Notes under the pieces: generated by a model
What the model was told of the DNA's origin: nothing
Databases searched by the model: none
What the model saw: the letters and a program-made list of their open reading frames with translations, nothing else
Assembly (NCBI GenBank): GCA_012959525.1
Contig: DUDB01000015.1
Span: forward strand, 1 to 33,844
Reading direction: 5' to 3'
DNA from: Planctomycetota bacterium
Lineage (GTDB): Bacteria; Planctomycetota; UBA1135; GCA-002686595
DNA: 33,844 nt
Position numbers and translations under genes: made by a program
Shown: one piece after another, positions 1 to 7,629 of the stretch
Layout of the letters: each line of letters begins with the position of its first letter
How positions within the stretch are numbered: position 1 is the stretch's first letter

Positions 1-1901
1 CGGCTCAGAATCCGAGTCACACCTACTCCGTGGCGGGCACCTACACAGTGGCGCTAACGGTGACGGGTGCCGGCGGTACGGACACGGCCACCAAGTTGGG
101 CTACATCACCGTGAACGAGCCGGCCCCTACGGCCGACTTCTCGGGAACCCCGACTTCTGGCGTCTCACCGCTCGTCGTGGCTTTTAGTGATCTGTCAACG
201 GGCAACCTGAGCACGTGGTCTTGGAGCTTCGGTGATGGAGGCAGCTCCTCGGCCCAGAATCCGGGCCACACATACGGCGCTGTAGGAACCTACACAGTCT
301 CCCTGACGGTGACCGGCCCTGGCGGGAACGATACGACGACTAAGGTCGGCTATATCACGGTGGCCGATTCGCCGCCGACGGCCGACTTCTCGGGCACCCC
401 GACTTCTGGCGTCTCACCGCTCATCGTCGCATTCAGCGATCTATCTACGGGCGTCTTCAGTACCTGGTCCTGGGACTTCGGTGACGGAGGCAGCTCCTCA
501 GCCCAGAACCCGAGCCACACCTACTCGGCGGCAGGCACCTACACGGTGGCCCTGACCGTGACCGGCCCCGGTGGCAGCAATACTGCCACCAAGGTGGGCT
601 ACATCACGGTGATCGAACCACCGCCCACGGCGGACTTCTCGGGCACCCCGACCTCGGGGGATGTACCGCTGATCGTTGCATTCAGCGATCTTTCGTTAGG
701 CAGCGTCTCGTCTTGGTCTTGGGACTTCGGTGATGGGGGTAGCTCTTCGAGCCAGAACCCGAGCCACACCTACACCGTGGCGGGTACCTATACGGTGGCC
801 CTGACGGTTACGGGTGCCGGCGGTACGGACACAGCCACGAAAGTAGGCTACGTCACGGTGAACGAACCGGCTCCCACGGCGGACTTCTCGGGCACTCCGA
901 CATCCGGAGATGCACCGTTGATCGTTGCATTCAGCGATCTTTCGTTAGGCAGCGTCTCGTCTTGGTCTTGGGACTTCGGTGATGGGGGTAGCTCTTCGAG
1001 CCAAAACCCCAGCTACACCTTCACGGCCGCGGGTACCTACACCGTTGCCCTCACGGTGACGGGCCCTGGTGGCAGTGACACCATGACGAAGGTTGGCTAC
1101 ATCACAGTGAACGAGCCATCGGTTGGCGGTCTGCACTACCTGTCGTTCTTGACAACCACCAACGTTCCTGGGGTGGGCAAGGTCCGTGACGAGGATGTCG
1201 TCACCTTCGACGCAGCCACAGGCCTCTGGTCCTGGCACTTCGACGCATCCGACGTGGGAGTGGGTAGTACGGACATCAACGCGCTGCACGTGCGAGCCGA
1301 TGGCAGCCTTATCCTCTCCTTCAACACGACAACCACCCTTCCGGGTTTGACGGGTGGGCCCAATGGGGAGGTTGTCGATGATTCAGATCTCGTGGTGTTC
1401 ACCTTCACCAGCACGGGGGCCAACACGGCAGGCACGTTCGCGTTCCTGTTCGACGGTTCCGATGTGAATATGACCACCAATGGAGAGGACATCGATGCGG
1501 TCTATGAATATGACGATGGCCGACTGGCGATCTCCACGGTTGGGACTCTGCGAACGGCTGGTCAATCACCACGCAGGGACGAGGACGTGGTGATCTTCAC
1601 CCCGAGTTCGCTCGGGGCGGCAACCAGTGGCAGCTTCGCGCTGCACTTCGACGGCTCGGACGTTGGCTTTGGGAGCATCGGCGGCCACGACGTGGGTGCC
1701 GTGACCTTTGATGGCCCGGACATGCTGTTCTCGACCCTTGGCACGTATACGGCTGCCGGAGGCACCGGAGCGGACGAAGACGTCAGCCGTTTCGTGGGGA
1801 CGTTCGGTTCCCAGACTTCGGGTACAGCCGCCCTGGAACTGGATCTCTCCGCCTTGGGCATCAGCACCTCCGAGGACACCGATGGCCTCTCCTTCCGATG
1901 A
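1..1901 (+). CDS. PKD-repeat secreted protein, 5' truncated by window edge
   Basis: The reading frame is open from base 3, which already encodes PKD residues, so the true start lies outside the window. Visible are the tail of one PKD domain and four complete 83-residue PKD units (about nt 126-1118). Each has the WSWDFGDG core, an NPSHTY segment and a GTYTVALTVTG strand. After them come about 260 residues with four copies of a D-E/S-D-V/L motif followed by an FDGSDV-type segment (near nt 1188, 1380, 1578 and 1773). I do not recognise that domain by name; its Asp-rich spacing suggests a calcium-dependent beta fold. PKD domains are extracellular Ig-like folds, so the protein is probably exported and may act in adhesion or as a spacer in a surface protein. 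No catalytic domain is visible in this part. The stop TGA at 1899-1901 lies 4 bp from the end of the convergent gene. Confidence 0.9.
   Translation, partial: AQNPSHTYSVAGTYTVALTVTGAGGTDTATKLGYITVNEPAPTADFSGTPTSGVSPLVVAFSDLSTGNLSTWSWSFGDGGSSSAQNPGHTYGAVGTYTVSLTVTGPGGNDTTTKVGYITVADSPPTADFSGTPTSGVSPLIVAFSDLSTGVFSTWSWDFGDGGSSSAQNPSHTYSAAGTYTVALTVTGPGGSNTATKVGYITVIEPPPTADFSGTPTSGDVPLIVAFSDLSLGSVSSWSWDFGDGGSSSSQNPSHTYTVAGTYTVALTVTGAGGTDTATKVGYVTVNEPAPTADFSGTPTSGDAPLIVAFSDLSLGSVSSWSWDFGDGGSSSSQNPSYTFTAAGTYTVALTVTGPGGSDTMTKVGYITVNEPSVGGLHYLSFLTTTNVPGVGKVRDEDVVTFDAATGLWSWHFDASDVGVGSTDINALHVRADGSLILSFNTTTTLPGLTGGPNGEVVDDSDLVVFTFTSTGANTAGTFAFLFDGSDVNMTTNGEDIDAVYEYDDGRLAISTVGTLRTAGQSPRRDEDVVIFTPSSLGAATSGSFALHFDGSDVGFGSIGGHDVGAVTFDGPDMLFSTLGTYTAAGGTGADEDVSRFVGTFGSQTSGTAALELDLSALGISTSEDTDGLSFR
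126..1118 (+). repeat. Tandem 249-bp PKD-coding repeats (four complete units)
   Basis: Units run about 126-374, 375-623, 624-872 and 873-1118, each coding one 83-residue PKD domain (the last is 82 residues); the tail of a further unit occupies bases 3-125. Units 3 and 4 are identical over 85 bp (670-754 versus 919-1003), synonymous positions included. Units 1 and 2 differ from them at many third positions. This points to recent duplication or gene conversion between the last two units. Confidence 0.93.
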
Positions 1902-1905
1902 GTGT

Positions 1906-4521
1906 TCAGTACGGCAGGGTTGCCGAGATGGCGTTGGATGCGGCGCGTCCAGCGGGTGTTCCGTCTTCGGGGAACCAGACCTGCGCATAGAGACTTGATC
2001 CAGGCAGGGCCGTGGCGGGCACCGTGATGGTTGTCTGCCACGCGCCCGAGGCGTCGGTCTGAATGGTCGTGACCGAATCAGCTGAAGGCACCTGCAGGCC
2101 TCCAGCCATGGAGCGGCAATCGGCGCGAAGGCCTACGATCAGATTGGTGCTCAGGTTTGCAGGGGCGCCAGTAAATGAGAGCGTCAGTTGGCTTCCCGGG
2201 GCAATGACTCCGGATCCTTGCAGGGATGAAGGTCCGCCTTTGCCGGGCAGGGCGTATTCCAAATCCACCCAGAGGGCCCCGGGATCGTCAGCAAAGCGCA
2301 GGGAGAGGTAGGCCTGCTTGCGATCCCGCACCGCGTTCACGACGGCGACCCCGTTGCAGGGGGTGGAGTCCGTGAAGGACAAGCCCCCGCGTACCGTGAC
2401 CTGAGCATTGACGATGGGAGCCTTAATTGGCGTTGCGCGCAGCTGGTCCACACGCGCCACCGCTCGATAGCGACGACCGGCGGGGAGCGCCACACTGACC
2501 GGGTAGGCGTTTCGGTCGTTACGAATTTGACGTTCCACGTCGAATGTCCCGCCCGGCACGATGAAAGGGTTTGCGGGATCACTTACGTCCCAGAAGGCGA
2601 TCTCTGCCTTACCAACGCCACAGGTTGGCGCCCCTGGGCCGATGCGCCCGTCGAGGATGACCTCTTGGACGCGCAAAGGACTACCGCCGGGTGCTGTGTC
2701 GAATGCGAGGCCGACGTACCAGTCGGATCCTGGCGCACTAGTGGGCGGCGTGAGGGGAATGCTATTCGTCGCGCGCGCCAAACCGTCGGTTGTCGTGACG
2801 AGAATAGGCTGAGCAGCGGTAAGGGGCGGGAACTCGCAGCCGTCCACGACGACCTTCCCGCTGCGGTAGACCGTTACCTCACGGTCGACCAGGTGAGCCA
2901 GGGGAATGCGCGCGAGTCGTGGATTCACGTGCCGGTCAATTCGCCGGAAGCCCACACTGGGGTCGGAGGGGAGGTCGACGGCGATGCTGAAGTAGAGGTC
3001 CTGGTCGGGATCGGTGGGGTCGGGATCGGGGGGCAGCGCGAAGTGCAGGGCATATTCGTTCTGGGTGATGTAGCCCCCTGCGCTCGTTACCAGTTGGCGT
3101 CGGCGGTGACCCGTGCCGTCGCCTTCGACGGCGACCTCCACCGAGGCGCCGTACTCGTTGGCCAGACCGAAGGGCACACCTGGGGCGTCCATCACAACGT
3201 TGACCCGCACGAACCGCCGTTGGTCGGCGGGCGTGGTCTCATCGTAAATGGTGTTGTCGTAGAGGAAGCCCCGTACCGAGCCGAAGGCACCGATTCCCAG
3301 GTCCATGTCTCCGTCCTTGTCCCAGTCGGCCCAGGAATGGACCGCATTGACAAGGTTGCCTGGGGGGATCGGATGAGTGGCCACGACGAACTTGCGCTGG
3401 CCCGTCTCCACGAACATGTTGCGGCGGAAGATCGTCTGGGTGCTGATATCGATGTCTCCATCGTTGTCCCAGTCTGCGTGAGAAACTCCCAGGCAGTTAA
3501 TGCCGCCGTTCATCTCGATGACCTTCTTTTTGGTCAGGAAATACGTTCCGTCCCCATTGCTCTCGAGGATGCGGATCATCAGGTCGGCGCACCATGAGAT
3601 TAGAAGATCGAAGTCACCGTCCAAGTCGTAGTCGAAGAAGAAAATGCCCTCGTCGGTCGTGCTGCGACCCGGGATGCCACTGGCCGGGGTATCCAACGGC
3701 ATGAACATGGGGGCCCCCAGGGTCGAACGGTTCTGGTAGAGGGTGCCGTTGCAGTAGAGGTCAAGGTCCCCGTCACCATCCACGTCGCAGAACTCCGCTC
3801 CCTCCGGACGATCCGTGCCGGGGATGTTGTCCAACCCCACCTCGCGACTGAGTTCGAGGAAACGGTGTTCTCCGCCCGGCCCCGTCGGCCCCATGTTTTG
3901 AAGGAAGAAGTTCCCAGGGCTGCCGCTCATGGGAACCCAAGCAGGATAGACGGGTACGAACAGGTCGGGATCCCCGTCGAAGTCCACGTCAGCCCACAGG
4001 TTTGTTTCGCAGTTGCCCCAGGGGACCTCATCCACCACTCCGGGGCGCATGACGTTGATGAAACCCGGCAGGGTGCCGGTATTGCGTAGCAGCTGCACGT
4101 CCTCCTGCACCGTCCCACGAGTCTCGGTGGCGATGTCTGGGTAGCCGTCCATATTGAAGTCACCGATGGCGCATCCATAGCGGGGTTGGAGCGGCAAGAC
4201 GTTCTGATAGACCTCCCAATCCTGGCCACCCAGGTTGTGCCAGAGTTCGCCCGAGCGTGCTCCGAAGAAATCAACCCAACCGTCCGCATCCAGGTCGCCG
4301 AAGGAGATCCCGCCGGAACGGTCAATATCAAGACCGTTTGGCCAGTTGGAGTTGCGCCAGAGGGAGACTTGGAGGTCCTGAGCGTTGGCGAAAGCAGCAC
4401 CGAAGAGACTCCCGACCAATGCCACCGAGATGAAGCGGCAGGCGTGACGGGGCCGGGTAGGTCGTCGGCTGTGCATGGAGTGGGCGTGCATCGTGGGTTG
4501 TTCCTGGGTTTGTAGGCTCAT
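1906..4521 (-). CDS. Secreted FG-GAP/VCBS repeat protein with ASPIC/UnbV-like region
   Basis: A protein of about 871 residues. A basic N-terminus and a hydrophobic stretch (ISVALVGSLFGAAFANAQ) form a signal peptide cleaved after ANA. Seven FG-GAP calcium-binding loops of the D-x-D-x-DG-x-x-D type lie at about residues 76-405 (for example DLDADGWVD, DVDGDGDLD, DWDKDGDMD), giving a seven-bladed propeller. Residues about 455-560 (YGASVEV to SAGGYITQNEYALHF) resemble the ASPIC/UnbV module. The C-terminal 270 residues are Ig-like and unassigned. I chose the start at 4521 because a TATGCT box ends 4 nt before it; ATGs at 4491 and 4662 are alternatives, and the longest reading runs into the end of groEL. 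It follows groEL on the same strand with a 106-bp gap. The likely role is an extracellular or surface binding protein; the ligand is unknown. Confidence 0.88.
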   Translation of the reverse strand: MSLQTQEQPTMHAHSMHSRRPTRPRHACRFISVALVGSLFGAAFANAQDLQVSLWRNSNWPNGLDIDRSGGISFGDLDADGWVDFFGARSGELWHNLGGQDWEVYQNVLPLQPRYGCAIGDFNMDGYPDIATETRGTVQEDVQLLRNTGTLPGFINVMRPGVVDEVPWGNCETNLWADVDFDGDPDLFVPVYPAWVPMSGSPGNFFLQNMGPTGPGGEHRFLELSREVGLDNIPGTDRPEGAEFCDVDGDGDLDLYCNGTLYQNRSTLGAPMFMPLDTPASGIPGRSTTDEGIFFFDYDLDGDFDLLISWCADLMIRILESNGDGTYFLTKKKVIEMNGGINCLGVSHADWDNDGDIDISTQTIFRRNMFVETGQRKFVVATHPIPPGNLVNAVHSWADWDKDGDMDLGIGAFGSVRGFLYDNTIYDETTPADQRRFVRVNVVMDAPGVPFGLANEYGASVEVAVEGDGTGHRRRQLVTSAGGYITQNEYALHFALPPDPDPTDPDQDLYFSIAVDLPSDPSVGFRRIDRHVNPRLARIPLAHLVDREVTVYRSGKVVVDGCEFPPLTAAQPILVTTTDGLARATNSIPLTPPTSAPGSDWYVGLAFDTAPGGSPLRVQEVILDGRIGPGAPTCGVGKAEIAFWDVSDPANPFIVPGGTFDVERQIRNDRNAYPVSVALPAGRRYRAVARVDQLRATPIKAPIVNAQVTVRGGLSFTDSTPCNGVAVVNAVRDRKQAYLSLRFADDPGALWVDLEYALPGKGGPSSLQGSGVIAPGSQLTLSFTGAPANLSTNLIVGLRADCRSMAGGLQVPSADSVTTIQTDASGAWQTTITVPATALPGSSLYAQVWFPEDGTPAGRAASNAISATLPY

Positions 4522-4525
4522 AAAC

Positions 4526-4531
4526 AGCATA
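4526..4531 (-). promoter_or_regulatory. -10-like TATGCT before the FG-GAP gene
   Basis: On the minus strand TATGCT ends 4 nt before the ATG at 4521, and no Shine-Dalgarno is present. This matches the spacing seen at other transcription-unit starts in the window and was used to pick the start. Prediction only. Confidence 0.4.
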
Positions 4532-4580
4532 CCCCGGCGCGGAATTCTGGGTGGGTACGCCCGCGGTGCGTCCCAATAGG

Positions 4581-4595
4581 AGCGGGCGGCCCGCT
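4581..4595 (-). terminator. Possible hairpin downstream of groEL
   Basis: The inverted repeat AGCGGG / CCCGCT with a 3-nt loop lies 33 bp after the groEL stop. No clear T-run follows on the minus strand, so it is at best a weak or factor-assisted terminator, or an mRNA 3' stabiliser. Confidence 0.3.
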
Positions 4596-4627
4596 GGAAG
4601 CGTTGGCGCCTTCGCTTGTGGCGACGC

Positions 4628-6244
4628 CTAGTGGCTGTGGCCGCCGCCTGCATCGGCATCATTGTTGCTGGGCAGCTCGGAGACCAGGGCGTCCGTTGTC
4701 AGCAGCAGACTGGCAACCGAAGCCGCGTTCTGCAGGCCTGATCGCACCACCTTGGTGGGGTCGATCACTCCCGCCTTGACGAGGTCTTCGTAGGTGTCCG
4801 TCGCGGCGTTGTAGCCGCAGTTCTTGGCCTTGGACTGCAAGACGTTCTGAACCACCACGGCACCGTCCTGGCCGGCATTCTCAGCGATCTGGCGCAGGGG
4901 AGCCTCAAGCGCGCGACGCACGATGAGGGCACCGATGCGCTCGTCATCGCTCAGCTTGAGAGCTTCGACGACCGGGATGCAGGAGAGCAGAGCGGTTCCG
5001 CCACCGGAGACTATGCCCTCTTCCACGGCCGCGCGGGTCGCGTGCAGGGCGTCTTCGACGCGAGCTTTCTTCTCCTTCATCTCAGCTTCCGTGGCGGCAC
5101 CCACGTGAACCTGGGCCACTCCACCAGACAGCTTGGCGAGGCGCTCTTGAAGCTTCTCGCGATCGTAGTCCGACTTGGTGTTTTCGATCTCGGCGCGAAT
5201 CTGAGCGATGCGGCCCTTGATCTCGGACTTCTTGCCGGCACCTTCAACGAGGGTCGTATCGTCTTTCGTGACGACGACCTTCTTGGCGGAGCCCAGGTCC
5301 TTCAGGGTCATGGTCTCAATCGACGTGCCCATGTCCTCAATCACAGCCTGGCCACCCGTCAGGGCCGCGATGTCCTGCATCATGGCCTTGCGACGATCGC
5401 CGAACCCGGGTGCCTTGATAGCGACGCAGGGGAAAGCGCCGCGCAGGCGATTGACCACGAGGGTCGTCAGAGCCTCGCCGTCGATATCCTCGGCGATGAT
5501 GACAAGGGGCTTGCCGGACTGGGCCACCTGCTCGAGCAGGGGCACGATTTCCTTGATGGAAGAGAGCTTCTTCTCGTGCACAAGAATGGCCGGGTTCTCG
5601 AACTCCACCTGCATTGTGTCGGGATTAGTGATGAAGTGCGGGGACAGGTAGCCCTTGTCGAACTGCATGCCCTCAACCCACTCGACGTAGGTGTCGAGCG
5701 TGGTGCCCTCTTCGACCGTGATGACTCCGTCCTTGCCCACGCGATCCATGGCCTCGGCGATCATGGCGCCGATTTCAGGGTCGTTGTTGGAGGCGATGGA
5801 GGCCACCTGCGCAGTGTCCTGGGTGCCCTTGATGGGGGTGGAGATCTTGTGCAAGTGGTTTACACAGGCGTCCACGGCCTTGTCGATGCCGCGCTTGAGG
5901 CCCACGGGGCTCGCACCGGCGGTGACGTTCTTCAGACCTTCCTCGAAGATGGCTTCGGCCAAGACGGTGGCGGTGGTCGTGCCATCACCCGCAGCGTCGT
6001 TGGTCTTCGCAGCCACCTGCTTCACGAGCTGTGCGCCCATGTTCTCGTAGGCGTCCTCGAGCTCGATCTCCTTGGTGACGCTCACGCCGTCCTTGGTGAC
6101 GGTTGGGCTTCCAAAGGCCTTCTCGATGATAACGTTGCGGCCTCGGGGACCGAGGGTGACTTTGACAGCTCTGGCGAGCTTGCGTACTCCGGCACGGATG
6201 TGCTCGCGGGCGTCTGCGTCGTAACTGATCTGCTTGGCGGCCAT
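4628..6244 (-). CDS. groEL: Chaperonin GroEL (Hsp60)
   Basis: A 538-residue ATP-dependent cytosolic chaperonin that refolds proteins in the GroEL-GroES cage. It opens with the typical [14 protein letters not shown] segment. It has the [14 protein letters not shown] nucleotide-binding region, [11 protein letters not shown] with catalytic Asp87 at the E. coli position, and the [11 protein letters not shown] equatorial motif. Length is close to the family norm. The C-terminal tail ends in DAGGGHSH instead of the common GGM-rich repeat. A perfect AAGGAG lies 7 nt before the ATG. groES is 45 bp upstream on the same strand, the usual groESL order. No CIRCE inverted repeat is visible upstream of groES, so HrcA control is not supported here. 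Confidence 0.98.
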   Translation of the reverse strand: MAAKQISYDADAREHIRAGVRKLARAVKVTLGPRGRNVIIEKAFGSPTVTKDGVSVTKEIELEDAYENMGAQLVKQVAAKTNDAAGDGTTTATVLAEAIFEEGLKNVTAGASPVGLKRGIDKAVDACVNHLHKISTPIKGTQDTAQVASIASNNDPEIGAMIAEAMDRVGKDGVITVEEGTTLDTYVEWVEGMQFDKGYLSPHFITNPDTMQVEFENPAILVHEKKLSSIKEIVPLLEQVAQSGKPLVIIAEDIDGEALTTLVVNRLRGAFPCVAIKAPGFGDRRKAMMQDIAALTGGQAVIEDMGTSIETMTLKDLGSAKKVVVTKDDTTLVEGAGKKSEIKGRIAQIRAEIENTKSDYDREKLQERLAKLSGGVAQVHVGAATEAEMKEKKARVEDALHATRAAVEEGIVSGGGTALLSCIPVVEALKLSDDERIGALIVRRALEAPLRQIAENAGQDGAVVVQNVLQSKAKNCGYNAATDTYEDLVKAGVIDPTKVVRSGLQNAASVASLLLTTDALVSELPSNNDADAGGGHSH

Positions 6245-6251
6245 GGGGCTG

Positions 6252-6257
6252 CTCCTT
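6252..6257 (-). promoter_or_regulatory. Strong Shine-Dalgarno of groEL
   Basis: AAGGAG on the minus strand, 7 nt before the groEL ATG. It is notable because most first genes of transcription units in this window lack a Shine-Dalgarno. Confidence 0.85.
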
Positions 6258-6289
6258 GTGCTGGGGTGGGGGTTCGTTGGCGGACTAGC

Positions 6290-6601
6290 TCAGTCAATGA
6301 TGGCGAGGAGGTCGTCCTCGCGCATGATCATGTAGTCCTCGCCCGCGTACTTGACGTCGGTGCCGGCATAGGATGTGAACAGGACACGATCGCCCGCGCT
6401 GACGGAGAAGGTGCTCTTGGTTCCGTCGTCGAGGGAGCGGCCGTCACCGAGCGAAAGGACGATGCCCTCCTTGGGCTTCTCCTTGGCGCTCTCGGGGAGC
6501 AGGATGCCGCCAGCGGTCTTGTCTTCAGCTTCGATGCGCTGAACGAGCAGGCGATCGCCTAAGGGGCGGATGGCGATTTTCTTTTTGGTCTTGGTGGCCA
6601 T
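6290..6601 (-). CDS. groES: Co-chaperonin GroES (Hsp10)
   Basis: A 103-residue lid of the GroEL cage. The sequence starts MATKTKKKIAIRPLGDRLLV, then the mobile loop (EAEDKTAGGILLPESAKEKP, with the hydrophobic GILL contact), then VSAGDRVLFTSYAGTDVKYAGEDYMIMREDDLLAIID. The reading frame stays open well upstream, but homology begins at this ATG and a weak AAGAGA lies about 8 nt before it. The basic N-terminal extension (TKTKKK) is slightly longer than in the E. coli protein. It lies 45 bp upstream of groEL and 98 bp downstream of a response-regulator gene. Confidence 0.97.
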   Translation of the reverse strand: MATKTKKKIAIRPLGDRLLVQRIEAEDKTAGGILLPESAKEKPKEGIVLSLGDGRSLDDGTKSTFSVSAGDRVLFTSYAGTDVKYAGEDYMIMREDDLLAIID

Positions 6602-6699
6602 TGGGATTCTCTTGTTGATGTCTTGGGAACAGTGAAAAAAGGGGGTGCCTTGGAGGGGCGCCGACCGTCGGATGACGGCGGTGGAGGGAAAGGTGAGAG

Positions 6700-7116
6700 C
6701 TAGTTGTTGCTCCCCCAGTGATCGTGAAGGACGCGCTGTACTTCGCCGCGCAGGGTGTCGGGGTGAACCGGTTTGCGCAAGAAGGCCGAGACGCCCGAGC
6801 GCAGGGCAACCTGCTCGTAGGCCTCGCTGGCTTCGGCGGACCACAAGATGCAGGGCAGCGTCGGAGCCTCAAGGCGCAGGGCTTCAAAGAGGTCCAGACC
6901 GCCGCGGTCGGGCATGTGTACGTCCAGCAAGGCCAAGTGCACAGTGGCTTCTCTACGGAAGAGGCCCAAGGCCTCGGTCCCGCTGGCCGCCCGGAGGACT
7001 TCGATCCCAAGAGGGTCGAGCAGCTCGGCGGCGCCGCGGCACAGGTCCTGGTCATCGTCCGCGATCAGGATGCGCAGGTCGCGGCCAGCGGAGGTGGGCA
7101 GGGGCTCAAAGGACAT
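6700..7116 (-). CDS. Stand-alone response-regulator receiver domain (CheY-like)
   Basis: A 138-residue single REC domain with no output domain. Visible are the acidic pocket (D20-D22 in ILIADDDQD), the phosphoacceptor Asp65 (LALLDVHMPD), the switch Ser93 (LWSAEA) and Lys115 in FLRKPVHPD. It is therefore likely phosphorylated by an unlinked histidine kinase and acts by protein-protein contact. I chose the ATG that begins MSFEPLPTSAGRDL just before the REC fold; the frame stays open to 7203 but that extension is not REC-like. It sits directly upstream of groESL on the same strand, so partial co-transcription with the chaperonin genes is possible. The target is unknown. Confidence 0.9.
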   Translation of the reverse strand: MSFEPLPTSAGRDLRILIADDDQDLCRGAAELLDPLGIEVLRAASGTEALGLFRREATVHLALLDVHMPDRGGLDLFEALRLEAPTLPCILWSAEASEAYEQVALRSGVSAFLRKPVHPDTLRGEVQRVLHDHWGSNN

Positions 7117-7242
7117 AATAGAGGGGGCGACCGCATCGGAACTGCGGGCCGTCTGGTCAGGAAAGCAAAGAGCGTGCCGCTGACGGGCGGCCGACCGACC
7201 CAAAGTAGTGAATACGTAACTGCTTTAAGGCTAATGGTTTAG

Positions 7243-7523
7243 GAGCACCAATATGGACAATTCCGCGACCCCGTCGGCGAGGCCCCGAAGGGGCTGTCTG
7301 CCACTCTGGCAGAGTATGTGGGCGACGTCCCTCACGACTGTCAGGATGACAGGTCTGGTTCAAGGTGGGCCCCAGGGCCTCCGGGCACCTCGTTCCCACT
7401 GCGGGGCGCGAGCGCTTCCGATTCAACGTCTGGCTCAACAAGGCCGCGCCCCTGGGCACGGGCCTGACGGAGGTGATCATCAGCGACTTCAGCTTCATCC
7501 CGCTTGCCGAGCGGCATCGCTGA
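7243..7523 (+). pseudogene. Frameshifted, 5'-truncated gene remnant
   Basis: Reading from 7243, just after an in-frame TAG at 7240-7242, gives protein-like sequence (YGQFRDPVGEAPKGLSATL, then AEYVGDVPHDCQDDR) with GC-rich third codon positions. A TGA then lies in the next frame at 7347-7349. After a one-base shift near 7350-7360 the sequence continues sensibly (WFKVGPRASGHLVP, RERFRFNVWLN, LTEVIISDFSFIPL) to TGA at 7521-7523. The end resembles the C-terminus of an extracellular beta-sandwich protein, but I cannot name the family. There is no start codon in the first frame. An ATG at 7253 with an upstream AGGAG opens a different, non-protein-like frame. I read this as the decayed 3' end of a lost gene. 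A sequencing indel could explain the shift but not the missing 5' part. Confidence 0.6.
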
Positions 7524-7617
7524 TAGCGGCCACGGGCGGGCGCTGATGGCCCTCATGGGACCTAGGGCTGGCGCAATCCGGCTCCAATTCCAATAGGGGC
7601 AGAGGCGTGGGCTGCAC

Positions 7618-7623
7618 TAGGGT
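7618..7623 (+). promoter_or_regulatory. -10-like TAGGGT before the dipeptidase gene
   Basis: TAGGGT ends exactly 6 nt before the ATG at 7630, which would put the transcription start on or next to the A of the ATG. No consensus -35 is visible. Confidence 0.45.
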
Positions 7624-7629
7624 GTGGCC

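Larger units (their letters stand above)
7117..7629. other. Intergenic region holding the gene remnant
   Basis: This 513-bp gap separates the divergent response-regulator and dipeptidase genes. It holds the remnant at 7243-7523. The left part (7117-7242) has no supported gene and no clear promoter. The right part (7524-7617) is non-coding and leads to the TAGGGT box of the dipeptidase. Confidence 0.6.

Noticed and set aside
126..1118. CRISPR-like array
   Set aside because: The 249-bp periodic repeats are coding PKD domains in one continuous frame with no spacers.
2527..3597. 356-codon open frame antisense to the FG-GAP gene
   Set aside because: Shadow of the FG-GAP repeats; no recognisable domain, no start context.
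5042..6562. 506-codon open frame antisense to groEL
   Set aside because: Mirror frame of a highly biased GC-rich gene; composition is His/Gly/Val/Leu-rich without domains, and GroEL on the other strand is certain.
6602..6699. CIRCE element before groES
   Set aside because: No TTAGCACTC or GAGTGCTAA half-site was found between the receiver gene and groES.
7253..7546. 97-codon frame starting at ATG 7253 with an AGGAG upstream
   Set aside because: Its translation is not protein-like (Arg/Pro/Ser-rich), whereas the two neighbouring frames carry the remnant sequence.
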